From contig CAYSID010000001.1 in assembly GCA_964431075.1 (NCBI GenBank), positions 1 to 58,566 on the forward strand: a stretch of 58,566 nucleotides of DNA, given 5' to 3'. A program made the position numbers and the translations under genes. Below, in pieces: positions 40,884-48,983 of the stretch. Position 1 is the first letter of the stretch. Each line of letters begins with the position of its first letter. The notes below the pieces were generated by a model. The model did not search any database and was not told where the DNA came from. It saw only the letters and a list, made by a program, of their open reading frames with translations. Origin of the DNA: CAYHSW01 sp964431075. Lineage in GTDB: Bacteria > Patescibacteriota > Microgenomatia > JAMCZE01.

Positions 40884-41262
40884 GGTGTTCTCCCAATAAG
40901 TGTAACACGCCATGACAGGCAAGTTCAGCTAGCACTTGGTCGATCAATTTATTTTCCTCCATAGCCAATTCGCGGGCCAAAGGAAAACAAATAATGACGT
41001 CGCCGAGGTGAAAAAGTCCGTCGGGATAATCCACAAAGCCCTTTTTTGCCTCGGCATAAGGAAAAGATAGAACCTCGTGATCCTCAAGCGCTTTCAAATA
41101 CCGCCGGGAAAGTTCGCGAACTTTCCGCCGGCCGCAAACATAGATGGAAACCGCGGCGTTTTCTTTTAAGCCCTTGGCGCCAAGAAGTTTCTCCACTTCA
41201 GAAATAATAAATTTCCTCCCCACCGGATATCTTGATTGACAATTAACCGTTATCTCGAACAT
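40870..41262 (-). CDS. ybeY: Endoribonuclease YbeY
   Basis: A 130-aa metalloprotein for 16S rRNA 3'-end maturation. The zinc motif is His117, His121 and His127 in HGVLHLLGEHH, close to the C-terminus; Arg in VCGRRKVREL fits the conserved site. It ends soon after the motif and overlaps the dnaX start and the yqeY stop. Confidence 0.92.
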   Translation of the reverse strand: MFEITVNCQSRYPVGRKFIISEVEKLLGAKGLKENAAVSIYVCGRRKVRELSRRYLKALEDHEVLSFPYAEAKKGFVDYPDGLFHLGDVIICFPLARELAMEENKLIDQVLAELACHGVLHLLGEHHDVL

Positions 41263-41677
41263 ATTTTGAAACTATAGCCCCATCGGCTTTGCCTTTAAGT
41301 TCAGCCATGGCCAGTTTCATCAGAGTCCCAAAATCCGCCCCCGGGTTGCTTTGACTAATCACTTTTATCTTATTTCTTATTTCCTCGTCTGTTAATTGTT
41401 TTGGCAAATATGACGACAAAATCTCGAGTTCTGCCTGTTCTTTATTGACCAAGTCTTGACGTCCTCCCTTGCCGAACATCTCGATGGATTCTTTATGGGT
41501 TTTAACCTGCCGGTTTAAGACTAAAATCAAATCATCATCAGTTAAAACATAATCTCGGCCTTTTTCAATCTGCAAATTAAAGGCCGCCCCCAACAAAAAC
41601 CGAAGGCAATTAACCTTAATTTGGTCGCGATCACGCACCGCCTGATTTAAATCCGCCTGAATTTTATCTAGCAACAC
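41243..41677 (-). CDS. yqeY: GatB/YqeY domain protein
   Basis: A 144-aa protein of the YqeY family, related to the tRNA-binding tail of GatB. It starts MLLDKIQADLNQAVRDRD, with YLPKQLTDEEIRNKI (about 91-105) and GADFGTLMKLAMAELKGKAD. The role of the stand-alone form is unclear. It follows rpsU as in many bacteria, across a repeat-filled gap. Confidence 0.9.
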   Translation of the reverse strand: MLLDKIQADLNQAVRDRDQIKVNCLRFLLGAAFNLQIEKGRDYVLTDDDLILVLNRQVKTHKESIEMFGKGGRQDLVNKEQAELEILSSYLPKQLTDEEIRNKIKVISQSNPGADFGTLMKLAMAELKGKADGAIVSKYVRDNG

Positions 41678-41682
41678 AGCAG

Positions 41683-41757
41683 TTCATTGTAGAATTACGT
41701 TCATTGTTCATCGTCTCGCGTTCTACCATAAACTATGAACTTCGTCTACTATCAACT
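41683..41757. repeat. GTTCATTGTAGA-family repeat between rpsU and yqeY
   Basis: Several head-to-tail and inverted copies of GTTCATTGTAGAA / GTTCATAGTAGA words fill the gap. The first 36 bases match the repeat inside prfA on the opposite strand. The outer parts are inverted with respect to each other (CATTGTAGAA ... CTATGAAC), so hairpins can form in the rpsU-yqeY transcript. Confidence 0.8.
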
Positions 41758-41945
41758 TAGTATATCCTCTTTTGCTTTTTTGCCTTCTTAATGGCAGATG
41801 TCTTGGCTTTTTTGATAAGAGCAGGCTTTTGATAGTATTCGTGCTTTTTAAGTTCTTCCAAGATATCTTCATTAAAAACCTTCTTCTGGAAAGCTCGGAT
41901 CACCGCGTCAGACGACTGGCCCGGCTGGGCTTTAACCATTACCAT
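41757..41945 (-). CDS. rpsU: 30S ribosomal protein S21
   Basis: A 62-aa S21 starting MVMVKAQPGQSSDAVIRAF, with the basic helix and KKHEYYQKPALIKKAK. Met3 is a possible start. S21 takes part in start-site selection near the anti-Shine-Dalgarno region. Typical length for this protein. Confidence 0.92.
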   Translation of the reverse strand: MVMVKAQPGQSSDAVIRAFQKKVFNEDILEELKKHEYYQKPALIKKAKTSAIKKAKKQKRIY

Positions 41946-41948
41946 AAT

Positions 41949-42275
41949 TTATACACCCCTTTCGACACCTACCTCTCCCAAAAGGTGAAAGTGTAAATGG
42001 GGTACGGCCTTCGCCGTTCCCCCATTTATAGATATTCTGTATCCCACTGTTTCCATCTTCATTTCTTTAATTAAATCCAAAATTTTATTTTTTATTTTTA
42101 TTATTAATTCATCGGTAATTTCTAAAAAATCCCCGATATGTTTTTTGGGGATAATGAGCAAATGGATTTTTGCCTTCGGGTCGATTGACGGAAAAACAGC
42201 AATCTCCCCGTCCTGATAAACAAACTCTGCCGGTAATTCTCCTTTAATAATCTTGCAAAATATGCAGCTACCCAT
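41949..42275 (-). CDS. HIT-family hydrolase
   Basis: A 108-aa histidine-triad protein: CIFCKIIKGELPAEFVYQD at the start and the HIT motif HLHFHLL (93-99). It probably acts on adenosine phosphoramidates (Hint type). It ends three bases before rpsU. Confidence 0.92.
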   Translation of the reverse strand: MGSCIFCKIIKGELPAEFVYQDGEIAVFPSIDPKAKIHLLIIPKKHIGDFLEITDELIIKIKNKILDLIKEMKMETVGYRISINGGTAKAVPHLHFHLLGEVGVERGV

Positions 42276-42286
42276 ACCTTTGCATT

Positions 42287-43543
42287 CTATCCTTTTTCGT
42301 CAACCAGGGCAAGGTGAGGAAAATCAACTAATTTAGTTTCTTTTTCTCCCCGTTTTTTTACTTCAATTTTATCCCCTGTCCTATCAGAAACAACAAGGCG
42401 GTAGGGACAGCCGATTAAATCGGCGTCAGCGAATTTTTCCCCAACAGAGATGTCTCTGTCATCAATTAAAACTTCGACTCCTAAGTCTAATAATTGATTA
42501 TAAATTTTTTCTGTTTTCTCACTAATCCCTAACCCCTGCCTGCCGGCAGGCATGGCCTTCCCGCAAACCCCTATTAGGTGGTATTTAAAGGGAGCAACGC
42601 TTTCCGGCCAAATGATTCCTTTATCGTCATGGAAAACCTCCACCACCGCCCCCATAACCCGTGTGGGACCGATACCGTAAGATCCGAACCAAACCGGTTT
42701 CCTCGTCCCATCGGAGTCGGTAAATACCACCCCCATTTTTTCACTGTAATAAGTCCCGAAACCAAAAATATTACCCACTTCAATTGATGAGACTTTCTTA
42801 TATTTATTTTCATCCCCCTCAAAAATTTCTCTATTAATTCCTAACCCTGTTTGAGGATCGATATAAATAGTGTCTTCCCCCGACGGGGCTTCGACTTGAA
42901 ATTCGTGGGTGTGATTAGTAGTAAACACTCCCCCGCTGGCTTCAGTCACAATGGCCTTTAAACCGATTCTCTCAAAAATTTTTATATAGGCCTGCTTTAC
43001 AGCATTGTAATAATCTGTAAAATCTTCTTCTGTCGCATGCAAACTGTAGAGATCTTTCATCATAAACTCCCGGCCCCGCAAAATCCCCCCGGTTGCCCGA
43101 GGTTCGTTTCTGAATTTTGTGGAAAAATGGTAGATTTTTACCGGCAAATCAAGATGTGATTCCAAGTGTTTGCGCGCCAAGTCTAAAACGATTTCTTCAT
43201 GAGTAAAAGCCAGTCCCAAATCTTTTTCGCGGGAGTCTTTAAGCTGGTACATTATTTCTTTAGCGCTTTCCCATCTACCGGTTTCCTTCCAGATTTCATC
43301 GGGATGCATCAGGGGCATTAAAACCTCTTGCGCGCCGGTGGCATTCATTTCCTCACGGATTATTTGGTTAATTTTATTAACCACCCGCCAACCGAGCGGC
43401 AAAAGGGTCCACGACCCGGCCATGAGCTGATCAATAAAACCAGCACGGACCAGAAGTTGATGGTTCACGGCGACTGCCTCCCTTGGCGTCTCCTTTTTGG
43501 TTTTGGGAAATAACTGGCTTTGCTTCATTTCCTTATTACTCAA
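42287..43543 (-). CDS. proS: Prolyl-tRNA synthetase
   Basis: A 418-aa class II synthetase. Motif 2 FRNEPRATGGILRGREFMM (about 142-160) and motif 3 GSYGIGPTRVMGAVVE (about 286-301) are clear, with a C-terminal anticodon-binding domain. The E. coli-type editing insert is absent. MPAGRQG near 330-336, at the junction to the anticodon domain, is encoded by a palindromic repeat and looks like an in-frame insertion. Confidence 0.94.
   Translation of the reverse strand: MSNKEMKQSQLFPKTKKETPREAVAVNHQLLVRAGFIDQLMAGSWTLLPLGWRVVNKINQIIREEMNATGAQEVLMPLMHPDEIWKETGRWESAKEIMYQLKDSREKDLGLAFTHEEIVLDLARKHLESHLDLPVKIYHFSTKFRNEPRATGGILRGREFMMKDLYSLHATEEDFTDYYNAVKQAYIKIFERIGLKAIVTEASGGVFTTNHTHEFQVEAPSGEDTIYIDPQTGLGINREIFEGDENKYKKVSSIEVGNIFGFGTYYSEKMGVVFTDSDGTRKPVWFGSYGIGPTRVMGAVVEVFHDDKGIIWPESVAPFKYHLIGVCGKAMPAGRQGLGISEKTEKIYNQLLDLGVEVLIDDRDISVGEKFADADLIGCPYRLVVSDRTGDKIEVKKRGEKETKLVDFPHLALVDEKG
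42537..42552. repeat. In-frame TGCCTGCCGGCAGGCA palindrome in proS
   Basis: A 16-base perfect palindrome coding for PAGRQ. The same element forms an 18-base palindrome in the Nudix gene (53087-53104), where it codes LPAGRQG. Confidence 0.85.
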
Positions 43544-43548
43544 TTATA

Positions 43549-44718
43549 TTATTTTTTCGGCCATAATGGGGTGAGAAATTTCATGACGTCAAAGTAGGAA
43601 ACTAAAACCATCACCCCAAGAAGAATTACCATTCCCGCTTGATGAACCCGGGTTTCCCATTTCAGGGGAATTTTTTTGCCGGTTGCGGCTTCCAGTAATA
43701 AAAACGCCAGCCGGCCGCCGTCCAGCGCCGGAAAAGGAAAAATGTTCATAAATGCCAAGGACAGTCCAAGCAGTCCGATTAAATTTAACAAATTTAAAAT
43801 TGCCTGTTTGCCTCCAGCTTGCAAAATAATTCCAATAGCATTGCCGATCCCGATTGGTCCGGCCACCCCTTCAGTTACAATACCGGCATCTTTAGTTTTA
43901 ATAGCGGTATCAACAAAACTGCGCAAAACCACAAAATTATAAGCAAACATATCTGCGCCATACTTTAATCCCGAAGCCAATTTATCCTCTCCATAGTCAA
44001 GAATCGCCGCCTCGGCAATGGCAATTCCCAGAGGACCTTGGTTTTGGGGAGGATCAACCCGCGGCACAACCGTCAATTGGCGGCTGTCAGACAGAGTGGT
44101 GTCAGAAATGTCAACCCGCATCGGCTGACCCGCTTTTGATTTAGTATAAAGCTGAAACTGGGTGAACTTCTCAAATTTTTTTCCATCGGCGGAAACAATT
44201 ACATCCCCCGCCTTTAAACCCGCTGTTTCCGCGGGGGTATCCTTATCCACAAAACTGACAACCACCGCCCGATTGGAATCCACCGGACTTATAAATTTGT
44301 ATTCCGCCAAAATTGGCACGAGAACTTTAAATCCGGAAAATAATAAAAATAAGTAAAAAACGGCAAAAGCCAGAAGGGCATTCATCGTCGCCCCGGCCAC
44401 CACCACCCCAATCCGCTTCCCCACGCCAACCTCATAAAAATAATGTCCCTTTACCTTTTGCCCTTTACCCTTTTCCCTCTGTTCTTCTTCACCTAATAAT
44501 TTAACAAACCCCCCAAATAATACCGGGTACAAAGAAACCAACAATCCATCTTTTAATTTTTTTTGCCAAACAGGCTTGGTAAAAGGCAAACCGAGGGCAA
44601 ATTCTTCAACCCCAACCCCGGCAAATCGAGCCATGATAAAATGCCCAAATTCATGCACCAAAACTAAAACCGACAAGACTAAAAGGAAGGTAATCAGGGT
44701 TAAAATCGGCATTCGCAA
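43549..44718 (-). CDS. rseP: Site-2 protease RseP (M50)
   Basis: A 389-aa intramembrane zinc protease with HEFGH (22-26) in the first membrane helix, a PDZ domain (about 150-230, DTPAETAGLKAGDVIVSADG) and the second active motif MNIFPFPALDGGRL (about 324-337). In E. coli it cuts anti-sigma factors and signal-peptide remnants. Met3 is an alternative start. Confidence 0.92.
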   Translation of the reverse strand: MRMPILTLITFLLVLSVLVLVHEFGHFIMARFAGVGVEEFALGLPFTKPVWQKKLKDGLLVSLYPVLFGGFVKLLGEEEQREKGKGQKVKGHYFYEVGVGKRIGVVVAGATMNALLAFAVFYLFLLFSGFKVLVPILAEYKFISPVDSNRAVVVSFVDKDTPAETAGLKAGDVIVSADGKKFEKFTQFQLYTKSKAGQPMRVDISDTTLSDSRQLTVVPRVDPPQNQGPLGIAIAEAAILDYGEDKLASGLKYGADMFAYNFVVLRSFVDTAIKTKDAGIVTEGVAGPIGIGNAIGIILQAGGKQAILNLLNLIGLLGLSLAFMNIFPFPALDGGRLAFLLLEAATGKKIPLKWETRVHQAGMVILLGVMVLVSYFDVMKFLTPLWPKK

Positions 44719-44763
44719 AGCAGTTTACCGGAAAGGTCAAACTCCTGTCAATAACGACTTCAG

Positions 44764-45357
44764 CTAAAATCTAAACCAGCCTTGAAAAAATTTAATTACC
44801 TGATCCCAAACCGGCACCGGACCGGGCGGCGGTTCAGGAAGAGGAACGGGCGTATGAAAGGCTGTCGGTAATGGGGTTGGCCTCCCGGGCCTCCCAAACC
44901 GGTTACCTGGGGGAAGTTTCACCCCGGGTGTCGGTCTCGGAAGAGGGGTTACTGTTATCGGCGACGGCACCGGACTGGCCGGCGGCAAAATCGTCGGACA
45001 TCGCTTCAGAAGTTCCTCCCTGGTTTCCAAACACCAGTTAGCATCGGCCGGTTCGGCCATCATACATCGGGGGTTGGACATCAAACAGCAAGGTTTATAT
45101 GTACAAGCAACAGGAGAAGGCGCGGGAGTAACCGGCACCGGAACCAGCGTCGGCAACGGGCAAACTTCTACGCCATTAAAAAATCCGTCCGGACAATTTA
45201 GCCCCGGCGGACAAGGCTGGCACCCGTTGCCGTCATCAACCGGAGGCACTACCGAGACCGTCCTCGCCTTGTTGGTGAAAGAGGTTCCATTTTGGGTCAA
45301 AACCACCGCCGAACCAAGCCCTAGGATCATCAAGGAGAGAACGGCAACTCTCAACAT
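44764..45357 (-). CDS. Secreted Pro/Cys-rich protein
   Basis: About 197 aa from MLRVAVLSLMILGLGSAVVL (signal anchor). A Cys-rich part (CQPCPPGLNCPDG, CTYKPCCLMSNPRCMM) lies between Pro/Thr-rich linkers (PLPTLVPVPVTPAPSP; PLPRPTPG). It is probably an envelope protein with disulfides or metal sites. Function unknown. Confidence 0.7.
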   Translation of the reverse strand: MLRVAVLSLMILGLGSAVVLTQNGTSFTNKARTVSVVPPVDDGNGCQPCPPGLNCPDGFFNGVEVCPLPTLVPVPVTPAPSPVACTYKPCCLMSNPRCMMAEPADANWCLETREELLKRCPTILPPASPVPSPITVTPLPRPTPGVKLPPGNRFGRPGRPTPLPTAFHTPVPLPEPPPGPVPVWDQVIKFFQGWFRF

Positions 45358-45397
45358 ATCACCAGTGTATTCCTCCAAATATTAACCTGTCAAGTGG

Positions 45398-45940
45398 CTA
45401 AACAGTCAAAAGTTCCTTTTCTTTTTGTTCGCCAAGGAGATCAATTTCGGCAATTATTTTATCGGTAACTTCCTGCAGTTCTTTTTCCAGCCGTTTTTTA
45501 GTGTCCTCGTCGTTGTCCGCATCTTTAATATTATCCATATACTTATGCCTTATTTGTCTTACCATCACTTTTCCGCCTTCCAATTTGGTGTGAACCAGTT
45601 TGACAAACTCCTCCCGCCGCTCCCGGGACAGCGGGGGGATTGTTACTCGAACAATATTTTCACTAATCGCGGGGGAAAATCCCATTCTCAACTCTTCAAT
45701 TGCCTTTAAAATCGGCACTGTGTTTGTCAAGTCAAACGGAGCAACAATTAAGGTTTGGGTGTCTGGGGCAGTTATGGAGGCCAGCTCCACTAACCGCATT
45801 TTGGTGCCATAAGCTTCAACTAGAAGACTTTCTAAAAGCTGGGGACTTGCTCTTCCGGTTCTTATTGTCGAGAGATCTTGCCGTACCTCCTCAACGGCTC
45901 TTTGCATTTCTCCCTTGGCAGTATTTATAATTTCATCCAT
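45398..45940 (-). CDS. frr: Ribosome recycling factor
   Basis: A 180-aa RRF with the L-shaped helix/beta layout: EVRQDLSTIRTGRASPQLLE near 19-38, and RRIREEFVK-like RREEFVKLVHTKLEGG, ending KEKELLTV. It splits ribosomes after termination. It follows tsf with a 16-base overlap; pyrH, which often lies between them, is absent. Confidence 0.95.
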   Translation of the reverse strand: MDEIINTAKGEMQRAVEEVRQDLSTIRTGRASPQLLESLLVEAYGTKMRLVELASITAPDTQTLIVAPFDLTNTVPILKAIEELRMGFSPAISENIVRVTIPPLSRERREEFVKLVHTKLEGGKVMVRQIRHKYMDNIKDADNDEDTKKRLEKELQEVTDKIIAEIDLLGEQKEKELLTV

Positions 45941-46374
45941 TGAAATTCGTTTATTCTAATATTTTCTCCAAGTTTCCCAACTGCGCTTTTAACCACGTTT
46001 TCGATCGTCTGGGAACCATCTCTAATGTACTCTTGTTTCAGTAAATCGTCAACCGTTTCCGGCTTCATTGAGACGATTTGCAGACAAATCTCTTTACCCA
46101 AATTATTAAAATCATCCGTTTTAGCCACAAAATCTGTTTCACAAAGCAACGATACTAAAACCCCGATTTTCCCGGTAGCGTGGACATAGGAAAAGACCTT
46201 CCCCTGATGGGTTTCCCTGCCGGCTTTTTTCTCCGCTTTTTCCAAACCCTTTCTCTTTAATAATTCCACGGCCTTATCTAGATCTTCTTTCGTTTCTTCC
46301 AAAACCGCACGACAGTCAGCGATTCCAGCCCCCGTTAACTCCCGAAGTTTTTTAATATTATCAATCGTTGCCAT
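45925..46374 (-). CDS. tsf: Elongation factor Ts (short form)
   Basis: About 149 aa from MATIDNIKKLRELTGAGIAD, starting five bases after the rpsB stop. The N-terminal UBA-like domain and TDFVA motif (CETDFVAKTDDF) are present. It is half the length of E. coli EF-Ts (283 aa), keeping one core subdomain, as in other compact forms. It exchanges GDP on EF-Tu. Confidence 0.92.
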   Translation of the reverse strand: MATIDNIKKLRELTGAGIADCRAVLEETKEDLDKAVELLKRKGLEKAEKKAGRETHQGKVFSYVHATGKIGVLVSLLCETDFVAKTDDFNNLGKEICLQIVSMKPETVDDLLKQEYIRDGSQTIENVVKSAVGKLGENIRINEFQWMKL

Positions 46375-46378
46375 AGCG

Positions 46379-47077
46379 TTATTCCGGCTTGTCCGGAATC
46401 GTCTGTAATTTTTTCCCTTCAATCCAACATTCTGCCAGATAATCCACAATTATTTTGACCGACCCGACGGCATCATCGTTAGCCGGAACAGGGAAATCAA
46501 CTTTATCCGGGTCAATATTAGTATCGCAAATAGCAATTATTTTAACTCCATTGGAAACAGCCTCCCGCACCGCTCCGGCAAACTTCTTGACATCGACCAG
46601 AAAGATAGCGTCAGGAATTTTTTCTAATCCTTGCAGTCCGCCATAAAGGACCAGCATCTTGTCCATTTTCCGTTTGGCCAACAGTTTCTCTTTTTTGGTA
46701 AAAGTGCTGTCTGAAATTTTTGATTCCAAATCCTTAATTCTGTCAAGATTCCTCTTCATTACCAAAAAGTTGGTCAAAAGACCGCCGGGCCACCGCAAAG
46801 CGAGGTAATAAACGCCGGCTTTTTTAGCCGCTTCAACAACGACTTCTGTTGTTTGTTTCTTGGCCCCAACAAAAATAATCGAGCCACCGGTTTTAGCAAG
46901 TTCAAACAAATATTTGCCTGCCGCTTCCAAACCGGCCTTAGTTTGGGCAAGGTCAATAACGTGGCTTCCCTCACGCTCGGTAAAGATATATTTTGCGGCT
47001 TTCGGGTACCACCGCGCCGTCTTGTGCCCAAAATGACACCCCGCTTCCAGTAAATCTTTAAGGGAAATGTCTTTCAT
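46379..47077 (-). CDS. rpsB: 30S ribosomal protein S2
   Basis: A 232-aa S2: LKDLLEAGCHFGHKTARWYPK near 5-25, FVGAKKQTTEVV, YLALRWPGGLLTNF and the C-terminal VPANDDAVGSVKIIVDYL. It is the first gene of the rpsB-tsf-frr unit and overlaps the folD stop by four bases. Confidence 0.96.
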   Translation of the reverse strand: MKDISLKDLLEAGCHFGHKTARWYPKAAKYIFTEREGSHVIDLAQTKAGLEAAGKYLFELAKTGGSIIFVGAKKQTTEVVVEAAKKAGVYYLALRWPGGLLTNFLVMKRNLDRIKDLESKISDSTFTKKEKLLAKRKMDKMLVLYGGLQGLEKIPDAIFLVDVKKFAGAVREAVSNGVKIIAICDTNIDPDKVDFPVPANDDAVGSVKIIVDYLAECWIEGKKLQTIPDKPE

Positions 47078-47781
47078 TGGAGCGTATTGTACGCGGCTTG
47101 GACTAAATTCTCAAGTAGGCAAACGACGGTAACGGGACCGACGCCCCCGGGAACGGGGGTATAAGCGCCGGCAATTTCATATGCCTCGCTATTTATCTCC
47201 GGCTTCGGTGATCCGCAATCAATTAGAACGGCGCCTTTTTTAACCATGTCCTTTTGAATTAAATTCGGTACTCCCGTCGCCGTTACTAAAACATCAGCTT
47301 GTAAAGTTTGCTCTTTTAAATTTTTAGTAAATTCATCACACTTTATAACTTTATAACCTTTAGACTTTAAAAACTCATATAATGGTTTTCCAACCAACCG
47401 TCCTTGGCCAACTACTACCCATACTCCCTTCACACCCCCTACAACCCTCAAGACCGCCTTTACTGTTGCCGGCAAAAACGGCGAATTTTCCCTCAACCCA
47501 TCAACATCTTTGTCCAAGGGAATTTTTTCTATCAAATCTTCACCGCCCGGTAATTGCACGATAATTCCATCATATTTATCAACATTTTCGACTTTTTCAA
47601 CTATTTCAACTTTAATTCCCAATTCTTTTGCTTTTTTGACTTTTAAACTAACATAAATTTTGCTTGCCGGGTCATCTCCCACTAAAACAACCGCTAAGTT
47701 TGGCCTTTTTTTTAAACTTTGAACTTTTAACTTTAAACCGTCAACAATTTCGTTTGCAATTTTTTTGCCGTCAATGATCAT
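47074..47781 (-). CDS. folD: Methylenetetrahydrofolate dehydrogenase/cyclohydrolase
   Basis: A 235-aa FolD for one-carbon interconversion. Seen: LVGDDPASKIYVSLKVKKA with the catalytic Lys region (about 33-50), VQLPGGE (usually VQLPLP), KDVDGL, the NADP-binding VVVGQGRLVGKPL, and the closing TPVPGGVGPVT. It is about 45 residues shorter than most FolD proteins, mainly in the N-terminal domain. It pairs with glyA just upstream. Confidence 0.93.
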   Translation of the reverse strand: MIIDGKKIANEIVDGLKLKVQSLKKRPNLAVVLVGDDPASKIYVSLKVKKAKELGIKVEIVEKVENVDKYDGIIVQLPGGEDLIEKIPLDKDVDGLRENSPFLPATVKAVLRVVGGVKGVWVVVGQGRLVGKPLYEFLKSKGYKVIKCDEFTKNLKEQTLQADVLVTATGVPNLIQKDMVKKGAVLIDCGSPKPEINSEAYEIAGAYTPVPGGVGPVTVVCLLENLVQAAYNTLQ

Positions 47782-48983
47782 ATTGGAAACTTTTTACACA
47801 ACCCCAAAACATCCTTTTTAATTTTTGAAATCGGTAGGCGATCAAAAATCACCTCGGCAATTGCTTTGCCAATTATTTTCATCTCCGGCTCCTTCATTCC
47901 GCGGGTGGTCACGGCGGGAGTTCCCAACCGAATACCCGAAGTTATGGCCGGCGGTTGGGGATCGTTCGGCACGGCATTTTTATTTGTGACAATCCCCGCT
48001 TCTTCTAATTTTTCTGCAATTTCCTTGCCGGATAAATTTAATTTTCGCAAGTCAATAACCATCAAATGATTATCTGTGCCGCCGGAGACCAGATCTAAAT
48101 TATTTTTTAATAAAACTTCGGACAAAACTTTTGCATTCTTAACAATTTGTTTCCCATATTTTTGAAATTTGGAATTTTGAGCTGCCTGCAATGCGATAGC
48201 TATTCCAGCGATCGTGTTCATATGCGGCCCGCCCTGAAGCCCCGGAAACACCGCCCTATCAATTTTTTTAGCAATTTCTTCATTATTGGTCATAAGAATT
48301 GCCCCCCGCGGCCCGCGTAAAGTTTTGTGAGTGGTAGTCATGATTACATCGGCATACCCGACCGGCGAAGGATGAACTCCGGCAACCACCAATCCGGCAA
48401 TGTGAGAAATATCGGCCAACAAATAAGCCCCAACGCTGTCGGCAATTTCTTTAAACTTTTTAAAATCCAAAACTCGCGGATAGGAAGTTGTCCCCGCCAC
48501 TAAAATCTGCGGCTTTTCCAACTTAACCAATTTTTCTAATTTCTCAAAATCTATCTTTCCGTCTTCTTCAACCGTATATTGAACGGAATTATAAAATTTT
48601 CCGGAAAAAGTAATTTTGGGATGGCCGTGGGTTAAATGACCGCCGGATGATAAAGCCATTCCCATAATCTTATCTCCCGGATTTAACAGGGCAAAATAAA
48701 CGGCGGTGTTAGCCGGGGAACCAGAATAAGGTTGGACATTGGCAAACTTAACCCCGAACAATTTTTTCGCCCTGTCGATTGCGAGTTGTTCAACTTGATC
48801 AACGAATTTATTTCCTTGGTAATATCTTTTTTGAGGGTACCCCTCCGCATATTTATTTCCTAAACACGACCCCGCTGCCTTTGCCACTGCCGGGGAAACA
48901 TAATTTTCCGAAGGGATTAAAGTTATTGTCTCACTCTGTCGCCGGGACTCGTCCTGGATTAATTTGAACAGCGGATCCTGCAT
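47778..48983 (-). CDS. glyA: Serine hydroxymethyltransferase
   Basis: A 401-aa PLP enzyme that turns serine into glycine and feeds folate C1 units. The SENYVSPAV, ADISHIAGLV and PLP-lysine TTTHKTLRGPRG motifs are intact. AAQNSKFQKYGKQ near 270 includes a short TTTGGAATTT repeat. It overlaps folD by four bases and the upstream membrane-protein gene by 53 bases. Confidence 0.96.
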   Translation of the reverse strand: MQDPLFKLIQDESRRQSETITLIPSENYVSPAVAKAAGSCLGNKYAEGYPQKRYYQGNKFVDQVEQLAIDRAKKLFGVKFANVQPYSGSPANTAVYFALLNPGDKIMGMALSSGGHLTHGHPKITFSGKFYNSVQYTVEEDGKIDFEKLEKLVKLEKPQILVAGTTSYPRVLDFKKFKEIADSVGAYLLADISHIAGLVVAGVHPSPVGYADVIMTTTHKTLRGPRGAILMTNNEEIAKKIDRAVFPGLQGGPHMNTIAGIAIALQAAQNSKFQKYGKQIVKNAKVLSEVLLKNNLDLVSGGTDNHLMVIDLRKLNLSGKEIAEKLEEAGIVTNKNAVPNDPQPPAITSGIRLGTPAVTTRGMKEPEMKIIGKAIAEVIFDRLPISKIKKDVLGLCKKFPI

